The notes beneath the pieces are model-generated. The model worked only from the letters and a program-made list of their open reading frames with translations, ran no database searches and was not told the origin of the DNA. Positions 51,731 through 59,009 of a stretch of DNA of 64,000 nucleotides are shown here, piece after piece (the first letter of the stretch is position 1; each line of letters starts with the position of its first letter). The position numbers and the translations under genes are program-made. Origin of the DNA: Adlercreutzia murintestinalis (lineage in GTDB: Bacteria > Actinomycetota > Coriobacteriia > Coriobacteriales > Eggerthellaceae). The stretch lies in NCBI RefSeq assembly GCF_943192905.1, contig NZ_CALPCC010000001.1, positions 62,001 through 126,000 on the forward strand, given 5' to 3'.

Positions 51731-52882
51731 GGCCGCGATGACGCCCACGACGTTGGCGCGAGCCACATCCAACTGCGCCATGCTCGCCTCGATGACCGCA
51801 CGCGCCGTGGTGAATTCCTGCACGCAGAGCACGGTAGCACCAGCCGCATGCGCCACGTACGTGAAATCAGCATGGACAGATGCGGGCGGCACGTTCACCA
51901 CCACCAGCTCGTATTCCAGCGCGGCTTGGCTGAGCACCAGACCCAAGCGCTCGGTATCCAAAAGCGCCGCAGCTGCGATCTGCGCATTTCCTGCGGACAC
52001 GTATGCGAACCCTTGAACCGTGCGAACCACCTCGGTCAGCTGCGCATTGCCGGAAAGCACCTCTGCCAGGCCTTGCGCACCGGCTTCTTCGAGCTGCGCT
52101 GCCAAAGGAGATGCGCCATGCAGATCGGCATCTATCACCAGCACCGTACGGTCGGCCTGCTGCGCGGCTTCTGCCAGCTCCGTGCATGCCTGCGCCGAGA
52201 GCCCTTCGTCGTCGGCGGCCAGCACGCACACGCTTGCATGCTCGCCTGCCGCGAAGCGCACGTTGGCGAACAACTGCTCGCGCGAGAGCGCGCTCTCCTG
52301 CTGACCCGCGCGCGGAATGCGTCCGAGCAACCGCAGCTCCATATCCTCTTCCAGATCGCGCACGCTATGGATGCGGCCGCGCATCATATCGCGAACGACC
52401 ACGATGCAGACAGCGACGAACAGGCCCGCCACGAATGCGATGCCCGCTGTCTTCGGCACGCTGGGGCTGATGTCGGTCGCCGTTTTCGCGAAGCTGACCG
52501 TCAGCGCCACGGTGACGTTGAGATTGTCGCCCGAAACGTTATAGCGGTTGAACGCATTCAGATACGCCGCGTTGGCCGCCCGATTGACCGCCGTGATCAC
52601 TTGCTCGCGCGTACCGCCTTCCGCGGTCAGCGTGATGACGCGCGTGCTGGTGTTCGCAGCCGAGGTAACCTTGATGCCGCCCTTGGATTGCGCCTCGGCA
52701 GCTTCGGTGGCGAACGCATTGACGCCTGCGACCTCGGTGGAAGCGTTGATGGTGGCTTTTGCCGAGAACTCAGCGGGCGTGGCCAGCAGTACCCCGGCGC
52801 ACACAGCCGCGCACAGCACCGGCAGCCCGATGACCAACCACAGACTCTTCTTGAGAAGCTTGTATAGGTCGAGTAGAGTCAT
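51725..52882 (-). CDS. Wzz-like chain-length protein fused to a degenerate BY-kinase-type ATPase domain
   Basis: 385 residues. The N-terminal Wzz domain has span 1 (about 14-35), an extracellular region (36-140), and span 2 (about 145-165, AGIAFVAGLFVAVCIVVV). The cytoplasmic CpsD/BY-kinase-like domain has a Walker-A' strand, VLVIDADLHGAS, and a terminal VVNVPP strand. The Walker A loop expected near ASVCVLAADDEGLSAQA lacks the GKS core, and there is no Tyr cluster at the C-terminus. It is therefore probably a non-phosphorylating regulator of polysaccharide chain length. It lies 12 bp downstream of a proline-rich membrane protein gene and near a flippase gene, all suggesting envelope polysaccharide assembly. 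Confidence 0.75.
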   Translation of the reverse strand: MTLLDLYKLLKKSLWLVIGLPVLCAAVCAGVLLATPAEFSAKATINASTEVAGVNAFATEAAEAQSKGGIKVTSAANTSTRVITLTAEGGTREQVITAVNRAANAAYLNAFNRYNVSGDNLNVTVALTVSFAKTATDISPSVPKTAGIAFVAGLFVAVCIVVVRDMMRGRIHSVRDLEEDMELRLLGRIPRAGQQESALSREQLFANVRFAAGEHASVCVLAADDEGLSAQACTELAEAAQQADRTVLVIDADLHGASPLAAQLEEAGAQGLAEVLSGNAQLTEVVRTVQGFAYVSAGNAQIAAAALLDTERLGLVLSQAALEYELVVVNVPPASVHADFTYVAHAAGATVLCVQEFTTARAVIEASMAQLDVARANVVGVIAAA

Positions 52883-52894
52883 AGCGATGCGGCC

Positions 52895-54367
52895 TTACCC
52901 CTCGTAATCAAGATTGATCATGAGCGGTGCCTGCTCAAGCGTGCCGGTAGCGCTGATCTCACCAACCACGGACACGTGCGCACCGTTGGTGACCACGAAG
53001 GTGTTAGCCGTCAGCTCGAAGTAACGCGCGATATAGGTGCGTCCATCCAGCATGACGCGAATGGTATAGTCGGAGCGCAGCAGCACGCGATTGTCGCGAT
53101 ACTCGATGATGCCGGGAACCTCGACCAGATCGCCCGTGGTGCAGGTGAGCAACATCTGAGCACCGTCAGTGCTTCCGCCGTCGGTAGCGGCGCCGCCATT
53201 CGCGTTATCAGAAGCGCCCCCTTCAGGGGTTTGGACGCCGTCGCCGTCGCCTTCGCCTTCAGCGGGCTGCGTGCCACCTAAGATTTCGCCCACCCAGTTA
53301 ATGGTGGCGACCCAGCCTTTGCCGTCCTGCCACACCAGGCCAACGTTGACATCGGTCTGCGTGTGCTGGTCGGCCTCGTTTTGCCCGGCCTGATCGATGG
53401 CGAAGGTGATCTCGCCGCCTTCCTTGTCCAGATCAGCAGTGGCCGCCACCTCAGGGTTGGGGAACTGGCTGGCAATGTCTGCATCGTAGTCTCTCAGCAG
53501 GTTGGGCAGTGCCGCCTGCACCTTCTCAAGGTCGGCCGGACCAACGGGCGTGACCTTCTCGCCCGCAGACTGAGCGTTGGGGCGGCCCGGGTCCCACGTA
53601 TTCGTGGAGGTGTTGTAGGTGAAGGGCAACTGCACGGTCTGCTCCACGCTGACCGATTCGTTTTCCCACTTGGCCTTCGCCGTGGCCTCGCACGTGGCGG
53701 ACTGGCGGCCCTCGCCATAGTTCACATTGCCAGCCTTCACGTCGGTCAGCTCGGGGTCGTCAAGGCCTTCGGTATCGATGTAGGCGTAGCTGCTGAGGTT
53801 CGACGGCGTGATGTCCGCCGAGTCGAACGCCGCCTGCACCGTTGCGGTGGAAGGTGCGTTGACGTTGAGCGGCTCGGGTTGCTGCTGCCGAAACGTCACA
53901 TACACCAGCGCCACCACGAGCACGATTGCGGCCAAGATGCACACGATGATGCCGAAGATGAGCAGCCCATTGCGCTTCTTCGACGGCTTGCCAGCCGGAC
54001 CCGATGGGTTCACGCCGCCCGCAACGGGCGGATGATAGTCGGGGCCGGGCACCGCCACCGGTAGGTTCGGCGCAGGCGCTGCGGCAGGCAGCACGACCGT
54101 TTGCGCGGGAACCGGCGACACGGGGCCGCTTTGTGCGGGCGCAGGTGCCGGATGTGGTTGTGGTTGTGGTTGCGCTTGAGGTTGCGGCTGAGACTGCGGC
54201 TGCGGACTTGCAGGGCGTGCGGGAACAGCCGGGCGTGCAGGCATCGGTGTAGCTGGCCCTTTCGACATGCCCGGGTTCACAGGACCAGAGGTCACCGGAG
54301 CGCCCTTCGCCGGAACAACCTGCGGCGAAGCAGCTTGCGGTGTGCTCTGTGAATCAGTTTCACCCAT
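52895..54367 (-). CDS. Proline-rich membrane protein with extracellular domain
   Basis: 490 residues from MGETDSQSTP (54367). The upstream open frame lacks a ribosome binding site. A Pro/Gln/Ala-rich cytoplasmic N-terminus of about 125 aa with a PQPQ-type tract leads to KPSKKRN and one span (about 132-153, LLIFGIIVCILAAIVLVVAL). The extracellular part has two regions: TPSNLSSYAYIDTEGLDDPE to about 300, and a Gly/Asp/Asn-rich linker followed by a C-terminal segment (about 400-490) with small OB-like strands (LVEVPGIIEYRDNRVLL, TYIARYFELTANTFVV). It is cotranscribed with the Wzz-like gene. Function unknown. It could bind cell-wall polymer. Confidence 0.7.
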   Translation of the reverse strand: MGETDSQSTPQAASPQVVPAKGAPVTSGPVNPGMSKGPATPMPARPAVPARPASPQPQSQPQPQAQPQPQPHPAPAPAQSGPVSPVPAQTVVLPAAAPAPNLPVAVPGPDYHPPVAGGVNPSGPAGKPSKKRNGLLIFGIIVCILAAIVLVVALVYVTFRQQQPEPLNVNAPSTATVQAAFDSADITPSNLSSYAYIDTEGLDDPELTDVKAGNVNYGEGRQSATCEATAKAKWENESVSVEQTVQLPFTYNTSTNTWDPGRPNAQSAGEKVTPVGPADLEKVQAALPNLLRDYDADIASQFPNPEVAATADLDKEGGEITFAIDQAGQNEADQHTQTDVNVGLVWQDGKGWVATINWVGEILGGTQPAEGEGDGDGVQTPEGGASDNANGGAATDGGSTDGAQMLLTCTTGDLVEVPGIIEYRDNRVLLRSDYTIRVMLDGRTYIARYFELTANTFVVTNGAHVSVVGEISATGTLEQAPLMINLDYEG

Positions 54368-54504
54368 TGATCCCGTTGCCTCTCTGCCTGTTCGAGCATG
54401 ACAGTTTAGTGCATTGCGCCATAATACGCACTGATAGTCTAGTGTTAAAACTATACTATAAAACCATATTAAACGCACGAAGTCATAGGAGTAGCGGACC
54501 GTCC

Positions 54505-56163
54505 ATGCCTCAACACCACGCCGACCAACCCCAGCCGCGTCAACACAAGCAGAATTTCATAGCACGCTTGGTGAACCGCTGGTTCGACCGAGTGGTAGGA
54601 GCCATGAAAGGCGATGGGCTCTCAGCTGCTGAGGCGGAGTACGCGCCGCATCGCACCACGCGCGACTTCATCTGGAACACCGCGGGGCAGGCGGCCTGGG
54701 CGTTCGTATTCCCCGTGATGACCATGGTGTCCACGCAGCTGGTGGGCGTGGAGCAGGCGGGCATGATCTCCATGGCGTTCATCGTGGCGCTGCTGCTGAT
54801 GTTCGTGGGCAATTTCGGCACGCGCGCCTATCAGGCCTCCGATATCAACGAAGAGCACTCCTTCACCGATTACCAGGTCAGCCGCTGGATCACCTGCATT
54901 CTGATGCTAGTAGCGGGGTGGCTGTACTGTACGCTGCGCGGATATCAGGGCGAGATGTTCGATATCAGCATGGGCGTGATCCTGTTCAAGTTCGTGGATG
55001 CGCTGGCCGATGTATACGAAGGGCGCCTGCAGCAGGCCGACAAGCTGTATCTGGCGGGCATCTCGCAGACGCTGCGATCGGTGGTGGCGCTGGTGGCGTT
55101 TTGTGTGGCCATGCTGTTGGCGCGCAGTTCGGTGGTGGCGTGCTATGCCATGGCGGTGGCAGCCATCGTCACGTTCGTGGTGGTCACCTGGCCGCTCACA
55201 CTGATGGAAACGCCGAAGAGCCGCGGGTTCAGCATGCCCAGCTTCGTGCAGCTGTTCAAAGCCACCGCGCCGCTGTTCGTGGCCATCTTCCTGTTCAACG
55301 TGATAGAGAACACGCCGAAGTTCGTGATGGAAGGCAGCCTGGCCTACGAGAATCAGCTGTATTACAACGCGCTGTACTTCCCGGCGCAGATGATCCTGAT
55401 CGGGGCGCAGCTGGTGTACAAGCCGCTGCTGCTGCGCATGACCGGTGTGTGGCAGGATGCCAGCAAGCGGAAGAAGTTCGACCTGCTGATCGTGGGGCTG
55501 ATGGCGGTCATCGTGGGCATCACCGCGGCGGTGTGGCTGGTGATGGCCTGGGTGGGCGTGCCGCTGATGAGCTTCTTGTACGGCGTTGATTTCGAGCCGT
55601 ACCGCGGGCTGCTGTTCGTCATGCTGGCGTGTGGCGGCGTGACGGCGGCCATTGATTTTCTGTATCAGGTGATCACCGTGATGCGGCGGCAGCGCGATGT
55701 GACCACGCTGTACCTGGTGACGTTCGGGTTCAGCCTGTTCGTGCCAGTGCTGCTGGTGGCGTTCGCCGGGCTTGATGGCGCGGTGTTGAGCTATCTGATC
55801 GTAGAGAGCATTCTGCTGGTGCTGCTGGTGTGGGAGTATTTCCGCATTCGCAGCGACCTGGCGCGCGGTGGCGCGGGGAGCACGCCCGAGCAGTCCGTGG
55901 CAGCGGCCACGCGCTCCACCGAGCGCACTGTGTTCTTGGAGCAAGGCGGCGAGGATCTGCCCGCTGAGGCGGATGCGCAAACAAGCGCTGCTGATGCTGA
56001 CGGGCGCGGGGCGTGGGATCCGGAACGTGCGTTGCCCACACCACGCAAGAAGCGTCCGAGCGAGCTACGCGCCGAGCGCGAACACCGACAGGAGGTGCTC
56101 GATCGGCGATTGCATCGGAAGACGGAGCGGGGCGAGCGGGGAGACCGAAGGAGGTCAGGATGA
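54505..56163 (+). CDS. Polysaccharide flippase-like membrane protein (MOP superfamily)
   Basis: 552 residues from MPQHHADQ (54505). The open frame upstream is AT-rich spacer. There are about 12 hydrophobic spans between residues 60 and 470, starting at TAGQAAWAFVFPVMTMVSTQLV, in the arrangement of Wzx/MurJ/MATE-type lipid-linked oligosaccharide flippases. A hydrophilic C-terminal tail of about 80 aa, rich in Arg and Glu, is cytoplasmic. It is divergent from the Wzz-like operon and overlaps the ECF S-component gene by ATGA, so it is probably cotranscribed. The lipid-linked substrate cannot be told, and no glycosyltransferases are in the window. Confidence 0.8.
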   Translation: MPQHHADQPQPRQHKQNFIARLVNRWFDRVVGAMKGDGLSAAEAEYAPHRTTRDFIWNTAGQAAWAFVFPVMTMVSTQLVGVEQAGMISMAFIVALLLMFVGNFGTRAYQASDINEEHSFTDYQVSRWITCILMLVAGWLYCTLRGYQGEMFDISMGVILFKFVDALADVYEGRLQQADKLYLAGISQTLRSVVALVAFCVAMLLARSSVVACYAMAVAAIVTFVVVTWPLTLMETPKSRGFSMPSFVQLFKATAPLFVAIFLFNVIENTPKFVMEGSLAYENQLYYNALYFPAQMILIGAQLVYKPLLLRMTGVWQDASKRKKFDLLIVGLMAVIVGITAAVWLVMAWVGVPLMSFLYGVDFEPYRGLLFVMLACGGVTAAIDFLYQVITVMRRQRDVTTLYLVTFGFSLFVPVLLVAFAGLDGAVLSYLIVESILLVLLVWEYFRIRSDLARGGAGSTPEQSVAAATRSTERTVFLEQGGEDLPAEADAQTSAADADGRGAWDPERALPTPRKKRPSELRAEREHRQEVLDRRLHRKTERGERGDRRRSG

Positions 56164-56945
56164 ACGAACAGAGCATGCGAGCGAAGGTGATCGCCCTGGT
56201 GGCAAATGTGCCACCAGCAGCGATGTCAGCAGGTGCGCGAGGTGCACGAAGCGTACGAGGCGTGCAAGCGCACGGCGCAGCCGGTGCAGGTGCGGTAGGG
56301 GTGGCACGCGCTGATCGCGTTGCGCATGCGGCAGCTGCGGCTCGCACAGGGTACACGACGCGCGCGATGCCTGCGGCGCATACGACATCTGCGGCTCGCA
56401 CGCGAGTCCTCACGACCGGAGTAGCGCTGGCACTGTTGGCTGTGGCAGTCCTGGGGCGCGTGGCGTTCGCGGGCGTGCCGAACGTGCAGCCCGTGACCGC
56501 GCTCTGCATCGTGGCAGGTATCGTCTGCGGGCGGCGCTGGGGCTTCACCGTGGGCATAAGCGCAGCGCTCTTGAGCAATATGGTGCTGGGGCAAGGCGCC
56601 TGGACGCCCTTCCAGATGGCCGGATGGGGCTTGGCCGGATGGGGCGCGGGCGCGCTCTTCGGCAGCACGGGGCTTCGAGCGCGTATTTCCTCCCTCTCCG
56701 CACGTTGGATACTCGTTTGCGCGTATGGCTTTGTGGCATCGCTCGCGTTCGGCGTGCTACTGGATTCCCAGATCGTGCTGCTGTTCGGAGGTGCGATGCC
56801 CGCGCAGACGGTGCTAGGCATTTATGCTGCCGGGCTGCCGTTCAACCTGGCCCATGCGGTGGGTACGGTGGCTTTCTTAGCGCCGTTGTGCATCATGGGC
56901 GGCGCGTGTGCGATGCACAATAAAAATAGTGGCAAAGTGAAATAG
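56160..56945 (+). CDS. ECF-transporter S-component-like membrane protein
   Basis: 261 residues starting in the ATGA overlap with the flippase stop. A low-complexity Ala/Arg/Gly N-terminus (1-80) precedes about six hydrophobic segments. A GVPNVQPVTALCIVAGIVCGRRWGF stretch and a FQMAGWGLAGWGAGALFG span are typical of energy-coupling-factor substrate-binding S components. The substrate (vitamin or metal class) is not evident, and no EcfA/EcfT genes are adjacent, so it would share an ECF module encoded elsewhere. Confidence 0.75.
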   Translation: MNEQSMRAKVIALVANVPPAAMSAGARGARSVRGVQAHGAAGAGAVGVARADRVAHAAAAARTGYTTRAMPAAHTTSAARTRVLTTGVALALLAVAVLGRVAFAGVPNVQPVTALCIVAGIVCGRRWGFTVGISAALLSNMVLGQGAWTPFQMAGWGLAGWGAGALFGSTGLRARISSLSARWILVCAYGFVASLAFGVLLDSQIVLLFGGAMPAQTVLGIYAAGLPFNLAHAVGTVAFLAPLCIMGGACAMHNKNSGKVK

Positions 56946-56954
56946 TTCAATACG

Positions 56955-56983
56955 TTGGCATTCACCGATTAAACTGCTATAGT
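56955..56983 (+). promoter_or_regulatory. Sigma-70-type promoter of the zinc-ribbon gene
   Basis: TTGGCA (56955-56960) and TATAGT (56978-56983) are separated by 17 bp, with the predicted start about 57 bp before the ATG. This is among the clearest -35/-10 pairs in the window. Confidence 0.7.
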
Positions 56984-56997
56984 CTGTGCACGGTTCG

Positions 56998-57023
56998 GCC
57001 CTAATGAGGTATCTTATTGGGGC
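56998..57023 (+). promoter_or_regulatory. Hairpin in the 5' leader of the zinc-ribbon gene
   Basis: An 11-bp stem (GCCCTAATGAG with CTTATTGGGGC, two G-U pairs) closes on a GTAT loop 27 bp before the start codon. It could act as an mRNA stabiliser or regulatory structure. The Shine-Dalgarno (AGGAGAG) lies outside it. Confidence 0.5.
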
Positions 57024-57050
57024 TGTAGTTTCAAGGAACAGGAGAGCGAT

Positions 57051-57284
57051 ATGTGTTTCAGACCTGCTGATGCTTCCGCCGGCCCAATGAAGTGCCCTGA
57101 GTGCGGCAAGCCCATCCAGATGCTTGGCGGCATGAAGATCGAGAAGTGCCCCTTCTGCAAGGCCGACTTCTCTGAGTACATCAACGGCACGAAGCCGGTT
57201 CCGGGTGCCCCCGGTGCCCCGGCTGCTCCGGGCGCTCCTGGCGCACCGGCTGCCCCTGGTGCTCCGAAGCCGCCCAGCGCCTAA
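57051..57284 (+). CDS. Zinc-ribbon protein with collagen-like GAP tail
   Basis: 77 residues. Two CxxC pairs (CPEC and CPFC, at about 15-18 and 33-36) form a zinc ribbon. The C-terminal 30 residues are a Gly-Ala-Pro repeat (GAPGAPAAPGAPGAPAAPGA), collagen-like in period but too short for a stable triple helix. The protein has no signal peptide and should be cytoplasmic. It has its own strong promoter, a structured leader and a perfect terminator, which points to high, independent expression. No function assigned. Small zinc-ribbon proteins often bind nucleic acid or ribosomal components. Confidence 0.8.
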   Translation: MCFRPADASAGPMKCPECGKPIQMLGGMKIEKCPFCKADFSEYINGTKPVPGAPGAPAAPGAPGAPAAPGAPKPPSA

Positions 57285-57304
57285 GGAATACCTTATTGGA
57301 GAGA

Positions 57305-57334
57305 AGAAGCCCGGCAATGCCGGGCTTCTTTTTT
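57305..57334 (+). terminator. Intrinsic terminator of the zinc-ribbon gene
   Basis: AGAAGCCCGGC (57305-57315) and its exact complement (57319-57329) with an AAT loop are followed by a T-run, 20 bp after the stop codon. Confidence 0.9.
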
Positions 57335-57385
57335 GCTTCTTATAGTTCGCCTTGGTAGCGTGCTTCTCCGTGGTAGGCGAATGGA

Positions 57386-57886
57386 TCACGCCTCTGACGA
57401 TGCCGCTCGGACGATTTCCGGCCATTGCCGCACTTCAAGCTTTTGACGATAGTTAACTGACTTGATCAGACCAAGGTAGAACCCCTTACAGCCGAACGTG
57501 CCAGGCTTCCTCAAACGATTGCGATACAACCACTCACGATTGTAGACCTGACCTTCAGCGTTAGCGTACGCGAGCATCGCAGCATGGCCATCCTCGTCAG
57601 CAGAAATGTACCACAGCGCATGGAACAACTCATCGCTGCCAATGTGCTGCCCTTCCGCTTCCCATCGGCCTGAATATACGAAGAGGACATCTTCCGGAAA
57701 GATCTCAAAAGCTTTGATCTGCAGATCCTCGGGAACGGTATCAACATCAAGATAGACCTCTTCGCATTCGAAGACCGCATTTGCCTCCACCAGGATACGG
57801 AACAGAGATGGCTCCACCAGAGCAGAATCGATCATGCCAGGAAAGGGAAACCGTTCCGCGATCAGCATCTTTCTGGCACGGACCAT
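57386..57886 (-). CDS. Uncharacterised 166-aa protein
   Basis: 166 residues, no signal peptide or membrane span. It is mixed alpha/beta and acidic, with a VYLDVDTVPEDLQIKAFEIF region, a FHALWYISADEDGH strand and a C-terminal RLRKPGTFGCKGFYLGLIKS segment. ATG at 57886. Base composition is lower in GC than the neighbouring genes, hinting at separate ancestry. It lies 33 bp past the stop of a membrane-protein paralog on the same strand. No family recognised. The size and lone placement would suit an immunity-type or effector protein, but nothing in the sequence proves it. Confidence 0.6.
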   Translation of the reverse strand: MVRARKMLIAERFPFPGMIDSALVEPSLFRILVEANAVFECEEVYLDVDTVPEDLQIKAFEIFPEDVLFVYSGRWEAEGQHIGSDELFHALWYISADEDGHAAMLAYANAEGQVYNREWLYRNRLRKPGTFGCKGFYLGLIKSVNYRQKLEVRQWPEIVRAASSEA

Positions 57887-57919
57887 CTCATGCCCACCTA
57901 TCGAACCCTAGCTTTGAGC

Positions 57920-58519
57920 CTAGCTTTTGATATTCAGATGTAATGCGGCAGCGGCTTGACCCGCTTCTTCCCCGGTCGAAGGATCGACCGCTGTGAACGT
58001 TGCGGTGGCATTGTGCTCGCCAGCTGCTAGCTGCTTCGTCAATCGAATGCTCTCGATATAGTGGTTCGGTGTGATGACACCAGATTCATAGAGCACATCG
58101 CCCGTTTCATCTTCCGTAATGACCACGCGCATGTTGTAGGGATTGTTCGGCACGTTTTCGATATAGGCATACCCATCAGAATTAGCATTCTCGAACTCAA
58201 TGTCAGAAGCGATGGAAATATTGAACATACCGGTAGCGATCTCACGCTCGCTTTCAGCCTGCATCTCTTCTTCGGTTTTATAGGGGGCTTGGCCTTCCTG
58301 CTGGCCACTATCATTGCCGCTTCCATTCAAAACGAAGAATACGATGGTACCGACGACGGCAATGGCCACAACAACAACGATCAAGGCTATGATCACGTTA
58401 CGCCGTGTGCCATGGGCGTTCTTTTGCGCCTTGGCAATGGCATCTGCCGCAGCTGATCCCTGAGCCGGGTATCCAGGCTGCGATGTCTGGTTAGGTGTCT
58501 CTCCTGCGTTATTGCTCAT
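57920..58519 (-). CDS. Single-pass membrane protein, surface-locus paralog family (copy 3)
   Basis: 199 residues. A short Asn/Gln/Pro/Ala N-terminus (1-38), GTRR, one span (about 41-63), then the shared extracellular domain: EEEMQAESEREIATGMFNIS, IENVPNNPYNMRV, ETGDVLYESGVITPNHY and AAGEHNATATFTAVDPSTGE. The domain is closest in wording to copy 2 (14752). It lies at the downstream end of surface locus B, 127 bp after a coiled-coil protein gene. Topology N-in, C-out. The family's function is unknown. Confidence 0.75.
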   Translation of the reverse strand: MSNNAGETPNQTSQPGYPAQGSAAADAIAKAQKNAHGTRRNVIIALIVVVVAIAVVGTIVFFVLNGSGNDSGQQEGQAPYKTEEEMQAESEREIATGMFNISIASDIEFENANSDGYAYIENVPNNPYNMRVVITEDETGDVLYESGVITPNHYIESIRLTKQLAAGEHNATATFTAVDPSTGEEAGQAAAALHLNIKS

Positions 58520-58646
58520 ACAAACAATCTCTTCCTCTTGTCATGCGACCCGTGCAGGATCGCTCCGGTACCTCACGCGCAAACGCGCCTATGTATGCTC
58601 CCAGCATGCGAAAGCTGCTTGCTGAAACGCATCCGAGCGCACTGAG

Positions 58647-59009
58647 CTAGTTCGGATACATGTATGATCGCGATCCCATCCGTTGCTCTATGCGCTCGAC
58701 GATGCCAACCAAGTATTGGAGCAACTGCTCGCAACCACCCGCCGATCCGCCGAACGAGCCCTGTCCCATTTGCATATGCTGGATCTGCTCTTGCAGCGAA
58801 GCTAATTCCGAATAGGCTTGCTGCATCTGCTGATCCTTGTTGGCTAGCTGCTCTTGGTAATACCGATCGCGCCGCAAGATCTCTTGCTCATATGTCTTGG
58901 AAAGCGTATCCAGATGATTGATCGCGTCTATTTCGTCCACGCCCCCAAGCTTGCGCTTCTTGAACTTCACATTGGCGATGTAGCTTTCTCCGATCTGGGT
59001 CACAGCCAT
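58647..59009 (-). CDS. Small DivIVA-like coiled-coil protein
   Basis: 120 residues, no signal or membrane span. The N-terminal FKKRKLGGVDEIDAINHLDTL recalls the membrane-binding start of DivIVA/GpsB-type proteins ('FxxGYxxxEVDxFL'). A long Gln/Glu-rich coiled coil follows (about 35-80), then a Gly/Ser break and a terminal helix (LLQYLVGIVERIEQRM). It starts in a TGATG overlap with the LSKTG surface protein stop, so translation is coupled. A cytoplasmic scaffold tying the surface operon to poles or septum is possible but not shown. The DivIVA link is a pattern match only. Confidence 0.6.
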   Translation of the reverse strand: MAVTQIGESYIANVKFKKRKLGGVDEIDAINHLDTLSKTYEQEILRRDRYYQEQLANKDQQMQQAYSELASLQEQIQHMQMGQGSFGGSAGGCEQLLQYLVGIVERIEQRMGSRSYMYPN

